Origin: JAMOAD01 sp023621955
GTDB taxonomy: Bacteria > Acidobacteriota > Aminicenantia > JAMOAD01
Assembly (NCBI GenBank): GCA_035403085.1
Contig: DAONEM010000010.1
Coordinates: 1-62,449, forward strand
Direction: 5' to 3'
Length of the DNA: 62,449 nucleotides
Shown: piece by piece, positions 25,262-33,409 of the stretch
Layout: every line of letters begins with the position of its first letter
How positions within the stretch are numbered: the first letter of the stretch is position 1
Notes under the pieces: model-generated
Told to the model about the DNA's origin: nothing
Database searches by the model: none
What the model saw: the letters and a program-made list of their open reading frames with translations, nothing else
Position numbers and translations under genes: made by a program

Positions 25262-26751
25262 CGGATCCCTCCGGGAAGGCGGTACTCCTTCAAGAAGGGG
25301 GCGATGTAGCTCGGAGGGGCCATCTTCTTCGTCAGAAGCGAGGGGTAAAGGCCGATCCAGACAACCAGGAGCAGCAGGGGAAGGAGGAGGAGAAGCTCCC
25401 TCGGGGAGAGGTCCAGGAGTCTGGTCCCGGATTCGAGACTCTTCTCCGGTCCCGTCATAACCCTCTTGTAGAGGGAGAGGAGGTAGACGGCTCCGACGAC
25501 GGTGCCCGTCAGGGCCGCCCCTGCCAGCCAGGGGGATTTGAGGAAGAGGGCCCAGAAGATGGGGAACTCCCCGGTGAAGCCGTTGAGCCCGGGAAGCCCC
25601 GCCGAGGAGAGGAGAAAGACGAGGAAGAGGAGGTTGAAGGCGGGCATCGCCTTGGCGGTTCCCCCGTACTCCCTCTGAAGCCGGGTGTGGGTTCTTTCGT
25701 AGAGGAGGCCGACGCAGAGAAAGAGGGCTCCCGTGGAGAGGCCGTGGTTGACAGATTGGAGGAGTCCGCCGACGTACCCCTCCGGAGTCAGCGTTAACAG
25801 GCCCAGAAAGATCAGGCCCATATGGGAGACCGAGGAGTAGGCGACGAGGCGCTTCATGTCTTCCTGAGCGAAGGCCGTCAGTGCGCCGTATACGACTCCG
25901 ATCAGGGCCAGGGCGATGAGGGCGGGACGGAAGGAGAGAACCGCCTCGGGAAAGAGGGGAACCGCGAGGCGGAGGAAGCCGTAGACTCCCATCTTGAGAA
26001 GGACCGCCGCGAGGAAGACCGAACCTGCCGTGGGCGCCTCGGTATGGGCGTCTGGAAGCCAGGTATGGAAAGGGAAGAGAGGTAGCTTGACGGCGAAGGC
26101 GGACAGGAAGAGGAGGAAAAGGATCTTCTGCAACGCCGCCGGAAGGAGGGGGGCCGAAGTCCAGAGGGCGATCTCGAAGGATCCTCTCCCGTAGAGGGAG
26201 AAGGACCAGAGGATTCCCGCCAAGAGGGGAACGCTTCCGGCCATGGTGTAGAGGAGAAACTTCCGGGCGGCTCCGGTCCGCCTCTCACCGCCCCACTTTC
26301 CGATGAGGAAGTACATGGGGATCAGGACAGCCTCCCAGAATAGGTAGAAGAGAAGGGCGTTTTGGGAGAGAAAGACCCCTAGGAGCGCTCCCTCCAGGAG
26401 GAAGAGGGAGGAGAGAAACCCCTTGATCCCCTCGCCGGGGCTCTTCCAAGAGGCTAGGAGCGTGATCGGGAGAAGAAGGGTCGTGAGAAGGATCAGGGGG
26501 AGGGAGAGGGAGTCTACGGCGAGGTGAAAGGGAACGCCGGGATCAAGCCAGGGGAGGGAGATCTCCCGGAAGGGGGCGGTTGAACCTTCGGGAAAGAGGA
26601 AGAAGAGCCTCAAGGCGGCGCCGAAGGGGAGAAGGGAGAGGAGGAAGGAGAGAAGGATCGTCAGGGACCTCCTCTTTTGGGGAAACAGCAGGACCAGGGC
26701 GGCGGCGAAGAAGGGGAAGGCCAGGAGGAAGAGGAGGGCGTGGCCTCTCAT
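25258..26751 (-). CDS. nuoM: NADH-quinone oxidoreductase subunit M
   Basis: 497 aa with about 14 TM helices. Recognised by LFYLFWEAVLIPMYFLIG (TM5 Glu), KLPLFPFHTWLPDAHTEAPT and DMKRLVAYSSVSHMGLIF, which mark the MrpD/antiporter-like fold of NuoM. It pumps protons in the membrane arm of complex I. It overlaps nuoL and nuoN by 4 bp each. Confidence 0.95.
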   Translation of the reverse strand: MRGHALLFLLAFPFFAAALVLLFPQKRRSLTILLSFLLSLLPFGAALRLFFLFPEGSTAPFREISLPWLDPGVPFHLAVDSLSLPLILLTTLLLPITLLASWKSPGEGIKGFLSSLFLLEGALLGVFLSQNALLFYLFWEAVLIPMYFLIGKWGGERRTGAARKFLLYTMAGSVPLLAGILWSFSLYGRGSFEIALWTSAPLLPAALQKILFLLFLSAFAVKLPLFPFHTWLPDAHTEAPTAGSVFLAAVLLKMGVYGFLRLAVPLFPEAVLSFRPALIALALIGVVYGALTAFAQEDMKRLVAYSSVSHMGLIFLGLLTLTPEGYVGGLLQSVNHGLSTGALFLCVGLLYERTHTRLQREYGGTAKAMPAFNLLFLVFLLSSAGLPGLNGFTGEFPIFWALFLKSPWLAGAALTGTVVGAVYLLSLYKRVMTGPEKSLESGTRLLDLSPRELLLLLPLLLLVVWIGLYPSLLTKKMAPPSYIAPFLKEYRLPGGIR

Positions 26752-28604
26752 AGGAGCACCAACAGGGTCAGCAGGGAGGCGCCTGTGGCGAGCAGACCGA
26801 TCAGGGAGCGGTGGAGCCTCCCGTCCTGAAAGCGGGAGAGGGAACCGGCCAGAGCCTGAAAGAGATCTCCCGTCAGGTAGACTCCCCGGTCTATCCCCCT
26901 TCTCTCCACCCAGGAGTCGAGAAAAGCGCTCAACCTGGAGTAGGGGGTTAGGAGAAACCTCTCCAACAGGGTATCCAGAGAGAAAGCCCTCTTGGAAAGC
27001 TCTTCCAGGAGAGGAGAGGGGAGGTCTCGGGAGGGAGGAGCCTTCGCGTAGGCGCGCCGGGCGGTCACGAAGCCCACTAAGGCGGCCCCTGCGGAGAGGA
27101 GGGTCAGGAGAAGCTCGGTTCCATGAGCCCCCTGGAAGGGTTCAGGGAAGAGGAGAATCGAAGCCATGAGGGAGCGCCATGGGGAGGGGAGGGCGAGGAA
27201 AGCTGGAAGGGAGAGTAATCCGCCCAGCAGGGAGGGCAGAGCGAGGAGGAGCAGAGGGAGCAGCATGGTTGCCGAGGGTTTGTGAATCTGTCGCTCCGGG
27301 CTTCGGGAGGAGCCGTGAAAGGCCAGGTAGTAGAGGCGGAAGATGTAGAAGGCCGTGAGAAACTCGACGAGGAGCCCGAGGGCCCAGAGTGCCTGGTGGC
27401 CTGACAAGAAGAGGGAGGAGAGGATCCAATCTTTGCTGAAAGACCCTGAGAACCCAGGGATGCCGGCCAGGGCGGCGGCGCCGATGAAGAAGAGAACTCC
27501 CGTCTTCGGAAGGTCCTTCCTGAGCCCTCCCATGGAAAAGAGGTCCTGTTCTCCTCTCAGGGCGTGGATGACGCATCCGGCCGCCAGGAAGAGGAGCGCC
27601 TTGAAGAAGGCATGGGTAGCCAGGTGAAAGAAGGAGGCGGCGAAGGCGCCGGCCCCGACGGCCATGACCATGTAGCCCAGCTGGCTGATCGTCGAGTAGG
27701 CCAGAACCTTCTTGATGTCCCTCTGGGCGATGGCGGAGAATCCTCCGAAGAGGGCGGTGAGGCCGCCGACCCAGCCGATAGCCGTAGAGGCCCCCGGAGC
27801 CAGGAAGAAGAGGCCGTTGAGCCTGACCATGAGGAAGATTCCCGCCGTTACCATGGTGGCGGCGTGGATAAAGGCGCTGACAGGAGTTGGACCCTCCATG
27901 GCGTCCGGTAGCCAGAGGGAGAGGGGAAGTTGTGCGGACTTCCCGGCCACTCCGCAGAAGAGGAGGAGGGCGATGGGCGTCGCGGTGGCCGAGGCGATCG
28001 ATCCGCCCCGAAGAAGGCTGTCAAGGGTTTGAAAGTCCACGGTTCCCGTCGCTTTGAAGAGCCAGAAGAGCCCGAGGAGAAACCCCAGGTCCCCGACCCG
28101 GTTGAAGAGGAAAGCCTTCGTTCCAGCCGCTACGGCTCGCTCCTTGTGGTTCCAGAAGCCGATGAGCAGGTAGGAGCAGAGGCCCACCCCCTCCCAGCCC
28201 AGGAAGAGGACGGCCAGGTTGGAGGAGAGGGCCAGAAGGGACATGAAGAAGGTGAAAAGGTTCATGAGGGCGAAGAAGCGGGGGAGCGAGGGATCCTCCT
28301 CCATGTAACCCAGGGAGTAGATGTGGATGAGAAGGCCGACTCCGCCGACCAAGAAAACCATGACGGAGGAGAGGGGGTCCCAGAGGAAGGCCCAGGGGAG
28401 TCGAAGGGAACCGAATCGGAACCACTCCCCCAGGAGAAGGGTCGAGGTGGGGCGACGGGAGAGGATAAGGAACAAGGAGGAGAAGAAGGCGAGCCCGGAG
28501 GCCGCGCAGCCTACGAATCCGGCGAGACGGCGGGAGAGTTGCCTTCCCAAGAGGATGAGCAGGAGAGAGCCCAGGAGGGGAAAGAGGAGGGGAAGAAGGA
28601 TCAT
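26748..28604 (-). CDS. nuoL: NADH-quinone oxidoreductase subunit L
   Basis: 618 aa. Antiporter-like core plus the C-terminal extension (residues about 500-618) that forms the lateral helix of complex I. Signatures: FLGWEGVGLCSYLLIGFW, SAQLPLSLWLPDAMEGPTPVSA and DIKKVLAYSTISQLGYMVMA. It overlaps nuoK and nuoM by 4 bp. Length and order (J-K-L-M-N) are canonical. Confidence 0.96.
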   Translation of the reverse strand: MILLPLLFPLLGSLLLILLGRQLSRRLAGFVGCAASGLAFFSSLFLILSRRPTSTLLLGEWFRFGSLRLPWAFLWDPLSSVMVFLVGGVGLLIHIYSLGYMEEDPSLPRFFALMNLFTFFMSLLALSSNLAVLFLGWEGVGLCSYLLIGFWNHKERAVAAGTKAFLFNRVGDLGFLLGLFWLFKATGTVDFQTLDSLLRGGSIASATATPIALLLFCGVAGKSAQLPLSLWLPDAMEGPTPVSAFIHAATMVTAGIFLMVRLNGLFFLAPGASTAIGWVGGLTALFGGFSAIAQRDIKKVLAYSTISQLGYMVMAVGAGAFAASFFHLATHAFFKALLFLAAGCVIHALRGEQDLFSMGGLRKDLPKTGVLFFIGAAALAGIPGFSGSFSKDWILSSLFLSGHQALWALGLLVEFLTAFYIFRLYYLAFHGSSRSPERQIHKPSATMLLPLLLLALPSLLGGLLSLPAFLALPSPWRSLMASILLFPEPFQGAHGTELLLTLLSAGAALVGFVTARRAYAKAPPSRDLPSPLLEELSKRAFSLDTLLERFLLTPYSRLSAFLDSWVERRGIDRGVYLTGDLFQALAGSLSRFQDGRLHRSLIGLLATGASLLTLLVLL

Positions 28605-28903
28605 CCCTTCAGCTCCTCCAACTCCTCAAGGGCTTTGATCTTGAGCCTCCGGTAGAGGTGGAAGATCAAGGCCAAACCGATGGCGACCTCAACGGCCGCC
28701 AAGGCGATGGTGAAGAGGACGACCGCGTCCCCCAGGGGGCTCTTGTGGAGCCGAGAGAAGGCGACGAAGAGAAGGTTTATAGAGTTGAGGGCGAATTCGG
28801 CCCCCACCAGGATCATCAAGGGGCCTCTCTTGACGAAGAGAATCGTCAGACCCAGGAGAAACCCCAGGGAGCCTACGACCAAGGCCGGTACCAGGGGGAT
28901 CAT
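28601..28903 (-). CDS. nuoK: NADH-quinone oxidoreductase subunit K
   Basis: 100 aa from ATG 28903, exactly the family's length, and it overlaps the nuoJ stop as ATGA; the longer open frame upstream runs through nuoJ and is not real. Three TM helices carry the membrane-embedded glutamates (GAEFALNSINLLFVAF and ALAAVEVAIGLALI) required for proton transfer. It is coupled to nuoL by a 4-bp overlap. Confidence 0.94.
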   Translation of the reverse strand: MIPLVPALVVGSLGFLLGLTILFVKRGPLMILVGAEFALNSINLLFVAFSRLHKSPLGDAVVLFTIALAAVEVAIGLALIFHLYRRLKIKALEELEELKG

Positions 28904-29379
28904 TCGCCGCGTTCCTTTCCTGTCCAGAGAAAGAGGGCGGTTACGGTGATCACCAGGAGGAGGGAGACCATCACGAAGGGGAGGAGGAGATCGTGAAGAA
29001 GATAGGAGGAGAGCCTCGCCGTTGTAAGGGGGGAGACGGAGGGGGTTCCCCTTCCTGAGGGGAGGAGAACCGCGATGTCCACGGCCAGAAGGAGAAGCCA
29101 CAAGAGTCCGGGGACCATGAGTCTGAGGGGGGGAGGAGAGCGGCGTTCTCGGGGAAGGAAGAAGAGGGCGGAGATCAGCAGGACCACCCCCGCTCCGGCG
29201 TAGACGAGAAGCTGAACAACCGCCAAAAAAGGCGATCCGTAGAGGGCGAAGAGTCCCGCCATGGCGGTCAGCGAAACCAGAAGGAGGAGGATGTTCGTGG
29301 TCGGTTCTTTGACGAAGATGATAGAGATTCCGCTCATGAGAAAAACCACGGCTAGAAACAGGAACACGGCCATTTCCAT
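28900..29379 (-). CDS. nuoJ: NADH-quinone oxidoreductase subunit J
   Basis: 159 aa, about five TM helices. The family signature LLLLVSLTAMAGLFALYG and VVQLLVYAGAGVVLLIS, with the pi-bulge TM3 region, are clear. It is the first gene of its operon, with its own strong promoter (29394-29422). Two in-frame ATGs (29379, 29373) fit the GAGGGCG site; I report the upstream one. The remaining complex I subunits (A-I) are not in the window. Confidence 0.92.
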   Translation of the reverse strand: MEMAVFLFLAVVFLMSGISIIFVKEPTTNILLLLVSLTAMAGLFALYGSPFLAVVQLLVYAGAGVVLLISALFFLPRERRSPPPLRLMVPGLLWLLLLAVDIAVLLPSGRGTPSVSPLTTARLSSYLLHDLLLPFVMVSLLLVITVTALFLWTGKERGE

Positions 29380-29393
29380 CGCCCTCGAAAACC

Positions 29394-29422
29394 ATTGTAG
29401 AGGATGCCCCCGGGAAAGTCAA
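29394..29422 (-). promoter_or_regulatory. sigma-70 promoter of nuoJKLMN-cheY
   Basis: Minus strand: TTGACT (29417-29422), 17-bp spacer, TACAAT (29394-29399), 15 bp before the nuoJ start. A second TTGACA on the minus strand lies 12 bp further upstream. It shows the operon begins at nuoJ. Confidence 0.75.
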
Positions 29423-29453
29423 CAGCCTGTCAAAGCGGATCTCTCCGTTCCGG

Positions 29454-29481
29454 TTGACATAGACGTGCCCTCCTGTATAAT
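29454..29481 (+). promoter_or_regulatory. sigma-70 promoter of the adaptor-barrel gene
   Basis: Perfect TTGACA (29454-29459), 16-bp spacer, perfect TATAAT (29476-29481). It is divergent from the nuoJ promoter, with the two -35 boxes about 30 bp apart. Confidence 0.85.
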
Positions 29482-29516
29482 TAGCCTCTATATCCCCGAC
29501 GAGGATGGTGAAACGG

Positions 29517-31124
29517 ATGAAGAGAATCATGCTTTTAGTTGTTGCTCTGGGACTCTTTTTCTGCCCTGCTCTTCAGGCAGCGAAAACGGCTCCTATCTAT
29601 GTAGAGACAAAGAAAGTCCAACTGGAAAAGTTCATAGAACACCTGATTCTCAAGGCGACGGCTTCCGCCGAGAGAGAGACCATGGTTAAGGCCCCTATGG
29701 CCGGAAAGGTCATCTCTTTGGCCGTGAAGGTCGGCGACCGGGTGAAATCCAACCAAACCCTGGCTTTCCTTCAGGATAAAGCCTCCCAAGAGGCTCTTGC
29801 CTTGGCTGAGAGCGACTACGCAGCCGCCAAGAAGGCTTACGACAAAGGCGTTGGGAAGAAGAAGAACACCAAGGCTTGGAGAGAGACGAAGAGGGCTTAC
29901 GAAAAGGCTCTCACCGTTTACGAGGAGAAGCAGAACGCCGGCCGTCCTTTGGAGATCAAGGCCCCCTTCGCCGGTGAGGTCACCGATCTGACCGTTGCCG
30001 CCGGAGACTCTATCGCCGCCGACCGCGAGATGGTGAAGATGATCGACATCTCCTCGCTGGTTCTCTCCTTCACCGCCTCTTACGAAGACATCGACCTGGT
30101 CAAGACCGTCTCCCCCCTGAAGGTCTCCTTCGACGAGGAGAAGGTTCTGGCCGCCACTATCGCCGCTCAGAGCGGGACAAGCCTTGTCCTTCGCGTGGAC
30201 AACTCCATGGGAACGGTGACGGTTGGTTCCGTCGGCACCCTCAAGGTTGTGAAGAAGGAGTATACCGACGTCGCGGTCGTTCCCAAGGGAGCGGTCGCCA
30301 GGGATGAGAAAGGAGCCTACGTTCTGGTAGCCCGTAAGAACAAGGCCAAGAAGCTCTACGTAACCACTGGTCCCACGGAAGAGGGCGTGACTGCTCTCAC
30401 CTCCGGACTCCTCTCCGATGAGATCCTCATCCTCCAGCCCGAGAAGGTCCTTCCGGGTCAGAAGATCGCCCTCACCCCCGGCTCTGAGCCCGCGGCCCCT
30501 GCCGTCGAGGCCAAGAAGGCTCCGGAAGCGGTGAAGGAGAAGAAAGAGGTAAAAGTTCAGGCCCCTCGTGAAGAAGGGGAAGAGAAGGCCTCCTCCTTGA
30601 GCGGGAAGAACCTCTTCAGCATCGGTCCCGTGATCTCCTCGGTTTCCGTGAAGGACGAAAACTTCAAGACCTTCTACAGCTCTTCCAAGATGGTCTTCGG
30701 TGGGGAGATCAACGTTCCCATCATGGACCGCTTCGTGATCTTCGGCAGTGTGAAATCTTACAAGGACACCGCCGAGACCACCTACTACAAGCTCCCCCTG
30801 GAGTTCAAGATGGCCTACAACACCGTCGGCCTTCGGTATATCTTCACCGATCTGGGGTACCTCAGACCCTACGTCGGCGCCGGTCTCGAGTACATCTCCT
30901 ACAAAGAGACAAAGAAGAGCCTCACCGGTGAGACCCTGAACAAGACATCCGACAACGCCATGGGTTTCAGCGTCGGCGCCGGTACCTACCTCCGCCTCGA
31001 GAGCCTTCCTTTCGTCGAGGGGAACCTCTTCTTCAACTATAACAGCGTCAAAGACACCATCGATGAGACCGATTTTGACCTGAGCGGCGTGGAGTTCGGC
31101 CTCGGGATCATGATCAGAATCTGA
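29517..31124 (+). CDS. periplasmic adaptor (RND/HlyD membrane-fusion) fused to C-terminal outer-membrane beta-barrel
   Basis: 535 aa from ATG 29517 (an ATG 12 bases earlier is too close to the GAGG site). Signal peptide residues 1-21. Residues 55-88 and 145-178 are the two half-motifs of a biotinyl-lipoyl-like domain (VKAPMAGKVISLAVKVGD and IKAPFAGEVTDLTVAAGD), separated by a helical hairpin (90-140). A beta-barrel/membrane-proximal region follows to about 320. A charged Ala/Lys/Glu/Pro linker (322-362) leads to a second module (363-535) with alternating strands such as YLRPYVGAGLEYISY and LPFVEGNLFFNYNSV, typical of small OmpW/OmpA-like barrels. The chain ends in Ile, not the usual Phe/Trp. 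Adaptors normally end before any barrel, so this fusion is unusual. No pump gene is adjacent. Confidence 0.8.
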   Translation: MKRIMLLVVALGLFFCPALQAAKTAPIYVETKKVQLEKFIEHLILKATASAERETMVKAPMAGKVISLAVKVGDRVKSNQTLAFLQDKASQEALALAESDYAAAKKAYDKGVGKKKNTKAWRETKRAYEKALTVYEEKQNAGRPLEIKAPFAGEVTDLTVAAGDSIAADREMVKMIDISSLVLSFTASYEDIDLVKTVSPLKVSFDEEKVLAATIAAQSGTSLVLRVDNSMGTVTVGSVGTLKVVKKEYTDVAVVPKGAVARDEKGAYVLVARKNKAKKLYVTTGPTEEGVTALTSGLLSDEILILQPEKVLPGQKIALTPGSEPAAPAVEAKKAPEAVKEKKEVKVQAPREEGEEKASSLSGKNLFSIGPVISSVSVKDENFKTFYSSSKMVFGGEINVPIMDRFVIFGSVKSYKDTAETTYYKLPLEFKMAYNTVGLRYIFTDLGYLRPYVGAGLEYISYKETKKSLTGETLNKTSDNAMGFSVGAGTYLRLESLPFVEGNLFFNYNSVKDTIDETDFDLSGVEFGLGIMIRI

Positions 31125-31152
31125 GCTTTCCGAATAGAGAGAAACGAACTAG

Positions 31153-31189
31153 GCCGGGAGACCCCGCAAGGGTCTCCCGGCTTTTTTTT
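31153..31189 (+). terminator. intrinsic terminator of the adaptor-barrel gene
   Basis: Perfect 11-bp stem GCCGGGAGACC / GGTCTCCCGGC (31153-31163, 31171-31181), 7-nt loop, then eight T. It lies 28 bp after the stop. Confidence 0.93.
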
Positions 31190-31614
31190 GTGCCCCGAGG
31201 CCTCCCATCCCCTCCGTCGCGGCACCCTTACCGGACCGTCGAGAATCCTACGATGAGGGCGTGCCGTCCTTAAAAATGTCAAAACAGAAGGGCTGTGGCT
31301 TGTCAAAGTATCAAGAGAAAGTTCGTGGTACGCACTTAGTCAAATAATAGAGGCTTGGAATTTGTCAAAACGTCGTCCCCCTGCCTTCTCGGGCTTTGAT
31401 TCGAAGAACGGAAGGGGAGGTGGGGACGGTGCCGCTCCCTCCAACACGCCCCCCTCTTCTCCCGCTGACCTTCGTTATCCTTTCCGGGGAAGGCGCGGTC
31501 CCCTCACCGGTGGCAGGGGGGAGAAACCGTGATCGGGAGATTCACGCTCCTCCGGAGAGACTCTCTGTGGAGAACAGGGGAACCGGTGAGGTCCGAAAGG
31601 GTGGAGAGCCCGCT
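31190..31614. other. 425-bp intergenic region with four GTCAAA repeats
   Basis: No supported gene. Its left half is AT-richer than the surroundings and holds four copies of GTCAAA (31278, 31302, 31339, 31364), spaced 24, 37 and 25 bp. The right half is GC-rich. No tRNA, terminator or good promoter is seen. Confidence 0.6.
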
Positions 31615-33375
31615 TCAGTCGGCTTCGGAGTAGCTCCTTCTCTCCCGATCCAGCTTGGTCAGGGGAGCCGTCTCGGCGGTTCCCAAGCCCTCCAGAGAGC
31701 TCTCCCGCCCCTGAGAATCCGCCGCGGTGACGGTGTACTCGTACTCGGGCTGGGAGGTGTCGCCGGTCCTGTCCAGGTAGCGGAAGGTGGCCCCGGAGAC
31801 CGTTCCGATGAACTTGTACGCCGCCACCCCTCGGCTGCGTCGGTAGACCCTGTAGGCCGTAATGTTCGCTCCGATCGCATCGTTCCTGGGGTTGGGCGCC
31901 CAAGTGACGTCGCCGATAAACTCCCTGGTGAAGAGGGAGCGGTTGACCTTTATCTGAGAGGAGATGTTCAGAGGGGGGAAGAGGCCGAGGGACTCGATAA
32001 GCTGAGAGGCGCTCGCTTTGGCCCCCTTGTCGTCGACGACGGTGAGCCGGAGGGTGTACTCCCCCTGGGAGGTGTAGGTATGCTCTCCTTGGGGACCTTC
32101 GGCGGTCGTTCCGTCCCCGAAACTCCAGATGTATCGGGTGATCTTTCCATCGGGATCGGAAGAGGCGCTACCGTCGTAGGTGACGGTAAAGGGGGCGAGA
32201 CCCGAAAGGGTCGAGAGGGTGAAGGAGGGAACCGGGGGCTTGTTAGAGGTCGAAGGGGGGAGGGAGCCGTCGAGGGAGGCGTTGGTGAACATGACTTCGC
32301 CGGTGTCGTTGTCCGCCCAGACGGCGGTCAAACCGTAACGGGGGTGGATGTCCGCTCCCGGGTAAGAGTTGTTGCCGTTGGTTGTCAAGGCGGCCGCTTC
32401 GCTCCAGACTCCCGATGAGTACCGCTTGTAAACGATGTTGAAGCCGCTGTCCCTCATCACGTAGACGAACCCATCGGCCAAGGGAACCGGATCGGAGAAG
32501 TAGAGGTCGTGCTGGGTGTCCCAGACGCCCATCTCCTTGGGGCTTGTCCAGGCCCCTCCCTCTCGGAGGGAGACGGTGTAGTTTCGGTTCTGGAAGTGGA
32601 AATAACCCACCAGGAGGTTGTTGGAGCCGTCGACCGCCACGACGGGCCGGTGGGAATAAGAGTCCGCCGTCGTCTCCTGGGAGGGGTTGACCACTTCGAA
32701 GGAGCCTCCCCAGCTTCCGGAGCCGCCTTCTATGTTCATGAAGGGGGCCAGCTGAGTGGCGGTGGTTCCTTTCTTCTCCTGCCAGACAACGTAGATCTGC
32801 CCCGATGGGCCTGGGTAGAGGTCGACGTATTTGGAAGTCCCTTCGGTCTGGGAGACGTTGATGATATCGCCCCAGGAGCCGGAGAAGAGCCTCCCGAAGA
32901 TCTCCAGTTTCGTCGGGTTTCCCCTCTGCCAGGCGGCGAAGATCCTCCCGTTGGAGGTTGAGATCACCTTCGGCAGACCCATCTCGTACCCGGCCTGTTG
33001 GGAGAGGGAGACCGGGGTGCTCCAGGCGGTGGAATAATCGGAGAAGCGGATCGTTTGCGACGAGTTGTCGTGGTAAACCAGCACAAACCCTCCCGAGGGA
33101 CCCCGGAAGAGGTCGGGGGAGTTGCACTGGTAGCTCTGCCCAGGTACAGGGGCCGCCGTGGACCAGCCGTTACCGCTGTTGATGGCGTAGTAGATCTGGG
33201 AGGCGGAACCGCTCCTCTCCGTCCAGACCACCATGATCTGTCCGAAAGAATCGACGGCGACTCGAGGCTCCGTCGAGATTCCCTGGGAGTTGGAGAGGTT
33301 GATGGCCTCCGCGGAGCAGGGAAGAAGGGAGGGGAGAAGGAACAACAACAGGAGAAGCGACGGTCGTATGGACAT
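31615..33375 (-). CDS. secreted beta-propeller protein with PKD and FN3-like domains
   Basis: 586 aa with a signal peptide (residues 1-24). Residues about 25-395 consist of repeated propeller-like blades with W-rich strands (IMVVWTERSG, IFAAWQRGN, IYVVWQEKKG, LTAVWADND). A PKD domain is clear at about 405-485 (YIWSFGDGTTAEG, HTYTSQGEYTLRLTVVDDKG). An FN3-like module follows to about 570 (YRVYRRSRG, YEYTVTAADSQGRES). It shares the propeller-plus-FN3 plan with the protein at 208-1719 and adds a PKD. Likely surface or secreted, possibly polysaccharide-binding. It has its own promoter (33382-33409). Confidence 0.8.
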   Translation of the reverse strand: MSIRPSLLLLLFLLPSLLPCSAEAINLSNSQGISTEPRVAVDSFGQIMVVWTERSGSASQIYYAINSGNGWSTAAPVPGQSYQCNSPDLFRGPSGGFVLVYHDNSSQTIRFSDYSTAWSTPVSLSQQAGYEMGLPKVISTSNGRIFAAWQRGNPTKLEIFGRLFSGSWGDIINVSQTEGTSKYVDLYPGPSGQIYVVWQEKKGTTATQLAPFMNIEGGSGSWGGSFEVVNPSQETTADSYSHRPVVAVDGSNNLLVGYFHFQNRNYTVSLREGGAWTSPKEMGVWDTQHDLYFSDPVPLADGFVYVMRDSGFNIVYKRYSSGVWSEAAALTTNGNNSYPGADIHPRYGLTAVWADNDTGEVMFTNASLDGSLPPSTSNKPPVPSFTLSTLSGLAPFTVTYDGSASSDPDGKITRYIWSFGDGTTAEGPQGEHTYTSQGEYTLRLTVVDDKGAKASASQLIESLGLFPPLNISSQIKVNRSLFTREFIGDVTWAPNPRNDAIGANITAYRVYRRSRGVAAYKFIGTVSGATFRYLDRTGDTSQPEYEYTVTAADSQGRESSLEGLGTAETAPLTKLDRERRSYSEAD

Positions 33376-33381
33376 ACTCCT

Positions 33382-33409
33382 TTTTAACAGAAGGTGAGAA
33401 GCGGGTCAA
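33382..33409 (-). promoter_or_regulatory. promoter of the PKD propeller gene
   Basis: Minus strand: TTGACC (33404-33409), 16-bp spacer, TTAAAA (33382-33387), then AAGGAGT before the start at 33375. It overlaps the end of the TolB-like gene. Confidence 0.5.

Noticed and set aside
31277..31370. The GTCAAA repeats as a CRISPR array
   Set aside because: Units are only 6-8 bp, spacing is uneven and no cas gene is near.
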